Shown here: in pieces, positions 1-6,800 of the stretch
Layout: each line of letters begins with the position of its first letter
Position numbering within the stretch: position 1 is the stretch's first letter
NCBI GenBank assembly: GCA_947253875.1
Contig: CAMYAM010000027.1
Span: 1 to 7,739, forward strand
DNA from: an uncultured Fastidiosipila sp.
GTDB taxonomy: Bacteria > Bacillota > Clostridia > Saccharofermentanales > Fastidiosipilaceae
Direction of reading: 5' to 3'
Length of the DNA: 7,739 bases
The notes under the pieces: model-generated
What the model saw: the letters and a program-made list of their open reading frames with translations, nothing else
Databases searched by the model: none
What the model was told of the DNA's origin: nothing
Made by a program: the position numbers and the translations under genes

Positions 1-502
1 TGGAAAAGCAATAGAGTATACAATTAGCGAAAACCCTGTAGCAGGTTATGAAACAGAAGTATATGGTTACAATGTAACAAATACACGTACGTCAGAAACT
101 ATTGAAATTAAAGGAACAAAGACCTGGGTTGATAACAACAACCAAGACGGCCTAAGACCAGAAAGCATTAAGATAAATCTTCTGGCAAATGGCAAAATTG
201 TTGAAACAAAAGAAGTCACAGCAAAAGATAATTGGTCCTGGATATTCACAGGCTTAGCTAAGTATGAAAACGGAAAAGCAATAAAATATACAATTAGCGA
301 AAACCCTGTAGCAGGTTACGAAACAAAAATAGACGGTTACAATGTAACAAACACGCATGAACCAGAAAAACCAAAAATACCTAAAACAGGTGCTTGTATG
401 AATACTGGAATATTTGCAGGAGCTTTGTTAGTGGCATCAGGATTCTTATTCTTACTAAGAAAAAAGAAAAAAGAGGATGAGATTATTTTTAAAGTAAATT
501 AA
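1..502 (+). CDS. LPXTG-type wall-anchored Cna_B repeat protein, 3' end
   Basis: This is the C-terminal 166 residues of a surface protein whose start lies outside the window; the frame begins at base 2 and stops with TAA at 500-502. It holds the end of one Cna_B domain and one full domain (95-358) with the usual landmarks: Lys before TW (119-121), DGLRP, W.F..L, YTISE with the putative catalytic Glu (299-301), and NVTNT with the bond-forming Asn (350-352). Such domains form Lys-Asn isopeptide bonds and act as stiff stalk units. The sorting signal follows: IPKTG (377-391, an LPXTG variant), a hydrophobic segment (about 407-457) and RKKKKK, so a sortase should link it to peptidoglycan. The tail after the basic cluster (EDEIIFKVN) is a little longer than usual. 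The ligand-binding part is not visible, so the specific role is unknown. A terminator follows closely. Confidence 0.93.
   Translation, partial: GKAIEYTISENPVAGYETEVYGYNVTNTRTSETIEIKGTKTWVDNNNQDGLRPESIKINLLANGKIVETKEVTAKDNWSWIFTGLAKYENGKAIKYTISENPVAGYETKIDGYNVTNTHEPEKPKIPKTGACMNTGIFAGALLVASGFLFLLRKKKKEDEIIFKVN
2..355 (+). repeat. Cna_B tandem repeat, 270-bp period
   Basis: Bases 2-85 and 272-355 are nearly identical and lie exactly 270 bp (90 codons) apart. The few differences cluster in two short patches (near GKAIEY/GKAIKY and TEVYGY/TKIDGY). The first copy is cut by the window edge, so the total copy number is unknown. High DNA identity implies recent duplication or homogenisation. Confidence 0.9.
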
Positions 503-537
503 TTATAGTGTTCATACAACAGTAGATTAAATTCGAT

Positions 538-590
538 CTAAGCCCCGAATTCCTGACACAAATTAGTGTAGGGATGAGGGGTTTAGTTTT
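538..590 (+). terminator. Nested-hairpin rho-independent terminator
   Basis: CTAAGCCCC (538-546) pairs with GGGGTTTAG (578-586) through nine pairs including one G-U, followed directly by TTTT (587-590). Inside the loop a second stem forms: CCT-g-ACAC (552-559) with GTGTAGG (566-572) around the loop AAATTA, with one bulged G. It lies 35 bp after the upstream stop codon, as expected for the end of that transcript. The U-tract is short (four), so efficiency is uncertain. Confidence 0.75.
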
Positions 591-617
591 GACTAATTAT
601 AGTGTTATAGCTATAAA
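589..617 (+). promoter_or_regulatory. Sigma-A-like promoter
   Basis: TTGACT (589-594) matches the -35 consensus at 5 of 6 positions. After exactly 17 nt, TATAAA (612-617) matches the -10 at 5 of 6. The -35 uses the last two T of the upstream terminator, a compact arrangement. Transcription would start near 624, giving a leader of about 248 nt for the giant gene. No other hexamer pair with acceptable spacing was found between here and the start codon. Confidence 0.6.
605..616 (+). promoter_or_regulatory. 12-bp palindrome across the -10 element
   Basis: TTATAGCTATAA is a perfect 12-bp inverted repeat that overlaps the predicted -10 hexamer. A dimeric repressor binding here would block the promoter. 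The sequence is AT-rich, so chance is a real alternative. Confidence 0.3.
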
Positions 618-711
618 TGGAACTTTTTTATAATTATAGATAAGACAAGGGTAACAAGTAAATGCTAAAGTTAGCTTAAAGTAATATTAAAAAAGACCAT
701 TTGGGGGACAC

Positions 712-748
712 AACACACTTCACAAACATAAGTGAAGGAGCTGTTTTT
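712..748 (+). terminator. U-tailed hairpin, possible attenuator or small-RNA terminator
   Basis: CTTCAC (718-723) pairs perfectly with GTGAAG (732-737) around an 8-nt loop. An outer stem AACA (712-715) with TGTT (742-745) can extend it across an internal loop, and TTTTT occupies 744-748. The stem is modest and the outer pairing uses part of the U-tract, so termination may be partial. It lies inside the leader of the next gene rather than after a gene. Confidence 0.45.
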
Positions 749-860
749 ATATAAACATAAGCCTATCAAACGTAATAATAAGTAGATAAAACGTAGGTTA
801 TGTAGTAATATACAATTAGTATAAGATTGATTAAATTCACGCAAAGTATAATTGATTTAT

Positions 861-865
861 GGAGG
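861..865 (+). promoter_or_regulatory. Ribosome binding site for the giant surface gene
   Basis: GGAGG lies 6 nt before the ATG at 872-874, an ideal spacing, and fixes this start. The nearest upstream in-frame stop is TAA at 806-808, and no other in-frame start has a comparable site. Confidence 0.85.
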
Positions 866-871
866 AAAGGT

Positions 872-3800
872 ATGAAAGGTGATATCAAAAAGCTGACTAT
901 ATGGACTTTAGTTCTGATTATGTTTTTTTCAAATCCGATTAAGGCTATTGTACAGGTCAACGATTATGACTCGTTTAAAAGAAAGTCAGAATATGTAAAT
1001 ACATTGGATCCGATTAAACCAGTAAAACTAGAGGAAGGTCAAAGTGCAGAAGATTTGATTAAAAATCCAAAGCAACCTGATATATACACCTTACGAAAAG
1101 ACTATAAGATCCAAGAAAATTATAAATATAGGATAAATTATCAACCTTATGTAGCCAGTGTTGGTGAAGATGCTAGTCAAGAAGAAAAGGCTAAGATCAA
1201 TAAAACAATTAAATTACCAGATTTTCCAGGTTATAATAAGCCTGCTGAATCTTTTGTAAATGATTATGATCAAATTGTAAAAGCTGCTAAAGAAGGCCAA
1301 AAAACTGGTGATCAAGAAAGCGGTTTTACCTATAAAAATACTAGTGATTATAAGTATGAGGCAATAGAGAGCAGAATCAAAGTTAAACATGTTTTTCAAA
1401 AACTAGACGATTTTACCAAGTACACAAATCCAGATGGAAGCGTGGGTAAAGAAGGCGAAAGAACTAATATACAAAGAGGTAATACTGGTTCATTAATGGA
1501 AGTAAAGCCTTTAGATGATGAAGAAATAAAAGGCTTTGTACCAGAATCTAAATACATAACTATGTTAGTTCCAGCAAGTGAAGGAGAATTTTTGCTTGAA
1601 TATCGTTACAATCGTGCTAGTTTTGATGTGATTTATGATACTAAAGACGGTACGCCTATTCCAAGCCGTACCTTATACTATGAACAAAAAATTCCTGAAA
1701 CTGAAATTCCAACAAAAATTGGTGCTGATTTCTTAGGATGGAAGCCATCTGTAGATTTAGTTGGAAATAATGGTAAAAAATATAAGGCAGGTGAAATTAT
1801 CACGGATGAAAGTGATTCACCAATTTTAAACCTTGATGCTGGATTAACCATGCCCGCAGAAAATGTTACTTTTACAGCTGAATGGAAGGATAAAGAAAAA
1901 GCAAATTATGCAGTACAATTTTGGGCCGAAAAATCAGATCATGCTGATGATGCTTCAATCCTAGAAAAGTATGACTATATAGGAACACGTGTTTATGAAA
2001 ATGCTGATACTGGTCATCAACCAACTTTAGCAGATGAACCGATAAAGGGTATAAAATTTCCTGATTTAGATGAAAATCGTCTAAATAAAATATGGGCTGG
2101 AATGAAATTTAATCGAGGCCGTAACACTTATTTAGATAAATTTTATATATACAATAAAGATTTAACTGACAAACAAAATGCTGACCCTAAAGATCCAAAT
2201 GTAGTAAAGGGAGTATCTTCTACAGGTCAAACTGTTTACAATATCTACTACGACAGACAAGTCTACGACCTCTACTTTACTAAGTCCAATGCACAACCTG
2301 ATAAACACACTTTATACCCTGAAATTTGGGGCTACGACCCGGCAAAGGGCGAAGCGGTTATGATAGGTGGTCCTGGTAATCTATACCACTACAAAGCCAG
2401 ATTCAACGAGCTTATGTATAAGTGGCCAAACGATGCTAAGCAAACTAAGGGCTTCACACCGGGCTATCAATCTTTTGGCTGGGGACCAAACTATAGTGTC
2501 CCTAATTGGCCAGTCCACCTAGATACACCTCCTTATAGGCTTAATGCTAGTCAATTCCTTGACATGGATAATTATACTAGCTGGGGTGGATACACTAAAA
2601 AAATAGATAAGGGCGATGGCACAACCATCGATTTAGATTGGTTCGATTTCACAACCCTTTCCTTTGGTATAAAACAGGATCATCCTTCTATCCCTCACCA
2701 TATGGACTTTTGGATGGACGGCTTTAAGGATGGTGAAACCATCATCCGCTACGACCTTGTTAGAACCAAGGCGGATACTGATACCCTATCCTATGGCCAC
2801 AAATACCCTGAAGTTACAGGCTTTAAACCTCATGACTATGAACCTGGTAATCCTCAAAGTGGGTGGCCAGTAATCAGAGAGGGTCAGCAGGAAGATGGAC
2901 GTGTGAATGAAGATAGAATTAATGAACTAAACGACGAGCGTGATGAGATTACTCCAAACACTAGTGGGACATACTATAACAACAACGGCATCAAATTGCC
3001 TATAGGCCAGCTAGACTTTATACCGCTATTCTTTAGCGATTCAGATAAATTTGGTGATCCTAAAGATGGTGCTCAAGAATTTAAAGAAAACGGCTACCTG
3101 CGTTTCAAATACACTCGTAATAAGTACCCTCTAAGGTTTAACTACGACCCATCAATTACTAGAGATGATTCTTACTTTAATTCAAAAAACTCATTAGATA
3201 CCTTCTACGAATTCCCTCTAAAGGTTTTAAGTCCTGATTTGGTAGATTCAAATCTAGACAGAGACGATAAAGAGTATTTCAAAGAAGATCCTAAAAACTT
3301 ATTGGATGATCCAAACAATTTACAAGCTTTAGGTCTTACTGATCTTGTATATAAAGATCCAAATGATAATAAGCTAAAGGTTAAAAGACCAAAAGGCCTT
3401 TCAGACCAAATGGTGTTTAAAGGATGGGCACTAGATCCTGCTGGAGAAAAACTTGTTTGGGAAAACAAGGGAGAAAAGATGCCTACCCATCCAGTAAATC
3501 TATATGCTAAATGGGGAGAACCTGATTACAAGTGGAAGGTAACCTTTGATCCAGATGGTGGAAAATTAGACCCAATAGCAGAAGAAAATTTAACAGAAGA
3601 ACGTAGAACCATCCAAGAAGGTGATATTGGACAAGAAGAAAAAAATACCTATGCTAAAAAAGGGTATTTGAATGAATCTCCTACTACAGAAGACGGTAAA
3701 CAAATATTTACAGTCATACAAAGACAAAAGCTTGTAGAACCTGTAAAGCCTAGAAAAAAAGGCTATGAGTTCATGGGATGGGAAATCATTCGTTATAAAA

Positions 3801-6800
3801 AAGACAAGTCAGGAAACTATACTGATGAAAAAGATACTTCTTATCGTGATAAATTTGGTGTTCCAGAACTTTATTCTTTCAAAAATGATGTAGTTGGACC
3901 AGTTTATCTAAAGGCAATTTGGATTCCAAATGATAGGGTAGATATAAATGTTGAACATTATATATTGAATGATGATTATACGTTAGATGAAAGTATAAAA
4001 CAGAATCCTAAGCCTTATGTATTAGAAGATAAGCGTGCAGGATACTTGGTTTCAACAACTGGTGATACACAAAATGATAAGTATTTACTTGCTCCTCACA
4101 AAGAATTAGTGGAAAAATTAACAGGAGATTTAAAGCAAGAATACGAAGATTACAATAAGAGAACTAACAATCTAAACAACTCTTTCTTCCAAACTTTCCG
4201 TGCAGAGCCTGGAATGATTTTAAATAAAGAAAAAAATCAAATGGAAGAAAATCCGGCTGCTAAGAACAATGTATTCAAATTCTTCTATAGACCATTTAGA
4301 CATAGAGAATATAAGGTTAACTATATCGATGAAAGATTTAAAGGCCAAGCAGATGAAAAAGCTGGAGCTATAATTCCTCAAGAAATAGTTAAAAATCAAA
4401 ATCGTCATTATGACGCAAGAAACTATAGACCAATTCAAGGTTGGGTACTTACAAGTAAACCACAACAACAAATATTCTTTGATTTAAATGAAGCAACCAA
4501 TAAGCTTGAAGGTATAAATGGTACAGGTAAAAATGAAATTACTTTCTATTATAAAGATGTAAGAATAATTGAAGTCCCAGGAGACAAAAATCCTCCAGAA
4601 GGCTATGTAAGAGTAACATTTAAAGCTGAAGAAGGCGGCTCTTTTGGAAAAGATGAAAAAGGTAAGGATATAAAAGAAATCCACTATGATGTAATCAAGG
4701 GATTGAAATCCGATTTAATACCAGTTCCAAAAGAACTGAAAGAAGGCGAAAAGAAAGATGCAGATAAGTTCTACATTAGTCCAGATGCTGGTAGAAGATT
4801 TACAAAATGGGATAATAGCAGTCTATTAAACGACAATACTATTATTGGAAAAGATTATACTTTCAAAGCCCACTTTGACTGGGAAGAAATAAAAATCAAA
4901 ACTCTGGTTGTGACAGAAGCCTTCAAAGATCCTAAGGACTTATGGACAAATGATTTTGTACCAAGTCTTGAAAAAATAAAAGAACAAGTTAAGTGGTATA
5001 AGGATAAAGTTGAAGCAGACTTACCAGCTGGAGCAGAAGTAATATTCAAAGATGGTATTGAAAAGGATCTTGCAGATTGGCTGGGAGAAAAAGGTAAATC
5101 AGACCAGGAAGAACTTTCAAGAGAAGTTAAAATTCCAGCACAAATCAAGTATGCTGATAATTCAATCCAAGATATTGAAATACCAGTGAAGGTTTATAAA
5201 AATGTCTATGAAGCTTCTACAACAGGAGAAAAGACTTTATTCCTACTAAATGCAGAATCAGAAGATCTGAAAGATGTTACTGGTGATTACGTAAAAGTAA
5301 GAGTAAATCCATCAGGAAAAACATCTGAAAAAGATAGTAAGATTTACTATGTAAATAAAAATGCCTGGGTAGAAATACCTGAAATTCAAATAACTGACGA
5401 AGAAAAAATTAACTTAGGCTTCCTGAATTGGACATCTGACAATGATAGTCAAAATGAAAATAAAAAGCCAAATGGAATATATGACTTTGCAAAACGTCAT
5501 AAGTTCACAGAAGATACTGTTATTTATCCAGTATTCTCTGATGATGTGGTTCCACAAGAAGGGGCAGATAAACCAAATGTTCCATCATCCTTCGTAAAAG
5601 TTATTGTAAAAACAACGGATAAGGCTACTGAGCAAACAGCTTTTGAAAAAACATTCTGGGTTAACCCAACTAAGGAAGTTGAACTTCCAGTAACAAATCC
5701 AGTAGGTAAGGAAAGCCAACCAGGACTTGGTAAGCAAAAAATTGACTATACTTTCAAAGAATGGCAAAAAGTTAAGATAGGTGAATCGGACGATAATCTA
5801 CAAGATGTAGAACCAGAAAAAATTGACCTATCTAAAAATAAATACACTGACAAGGTAACAGTAGTAGAAGCTCTTTATGATAAGACATTACAAGAAGCAA
5901 AGACTGATTTTACTGTAGAAAAAGTGTGGGAAATTCCGGCAGACAAAAAACTGGAAGCTAACGATTACCCTACAGTAAACTTCACTCTTTATAGAAAAAA
6001 TCAAGCTGGCAATGAGGAAAAAGTAGAAGGTGCAGAGGTAAAACAAATTACAAAAGAAGTTACCGAAGCAACTTGGAAAGACCTTCCACAGCTAGATTCT
6101 GAAGGTAATGAATACAGCTACTTTGTTAAAGAAACTTTTGAAAATATTGATATAAAGAACGACAACTGGATACTTGGAGAGATGGAGACTAAAGATGGTA
6201 AAAATACTATCACAAACAAGTTGAAGACTCTTCCAGGAGAAACTGGTAATGAGGATGGTGAAAAGAACTTTGTAGGTAAATTGACCATAAAGAAAGTTCT
6301 TGAAAATGAACCAAAACAACAAATATCAGTTAGAATGATGCGTTCAGTTCAACCATCAGATCCATTGAAATTCAAATTTAAAGTAAGTGGACCTTATGGC
6401 TATGAAAATACATTTGAATTATCAGCAAATGAATCAAAGACCCTAGATAAATTAGCCTTTGGTGAATACAAGGTTGAGGAAATAGATTCTAAGGGATACA
6501 CAGCTGAATATTCAAAAGAAAAGGAAACTTTAACAAAAGAAAATACAGAAGGTTTCATCACTGTAACCAATAAAAACATTAAGTCAAATGACCCTAATGT
6601 AACAAATGAAAATATTAGAAATATCACTGTCAAAAAAGTTTGGATAGGTGGAGGAGAAAAGCCTGCTACGACAATCGAACTTTGGAGAAAAGGCTATGAC
6701 TTAAGTGGTCGAGAATATGAACAAAAAGTAGATGACTTTACAACAACAGAAAATGGAGATGCTGAGCAAAGTAAAGAATTTGAAAACCTGGCAAAACATG

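Larger units (their letters stand above)
624..871 (+). promoter_or_regulatory. Long 5' leader of the giant surface gene, or a small RNA plus leader
   Basis: About 248 bases without a convincing gene separate the predicted start of transcription from the ATG at 872. The stretch holds an inverted repeat GCTAA-AG-TTAGC (664-675), a G-run (703-707), a U-tailed hairpin (712-748), and the 9-bp direct repeat AAACATAAG at 724-732 and 753-761. From 762 to 860 it is AT-rich and I see nothing else clear. I do not recognise any known riboswitch or T-box motif. It may be an attenuated leader, or 624-748 may be a separate RNA of roughly 125 nt. Confidence 0.35.

Noticed and set aside
827..852. TTGATT and perfect TATAAT just before the giant gene
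   Set aside because: The spacer is only 14 nt, and transcription from this -10 would start about 12 nt before the ATG, at the ribosome binding site. TATAAT alone in AT-rich DNA is weak evidence.
503..871. Remnant of an insertion sequence in the intergenic region
   Set aside because: Short direct repeats and hairpins are present, but there are no terminal inverted repeats and no transposase fragment in any frame.
766..960. 64-codon minus-strand frame across the leader and the signal-peptide region
   Set aside because: It overlaps the ribosome binding site and start of the giant gene and is rich in Ile/Leu/Tyr from AT-rich DNA. The hydrophobic look is not enough to call a gene.
3205..5767. 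Several minus-strand open frames of 60-97 codons
   Set aside because: All are antisense to the continuous forward frame and have no recognisable motif; they are composition artefacts.
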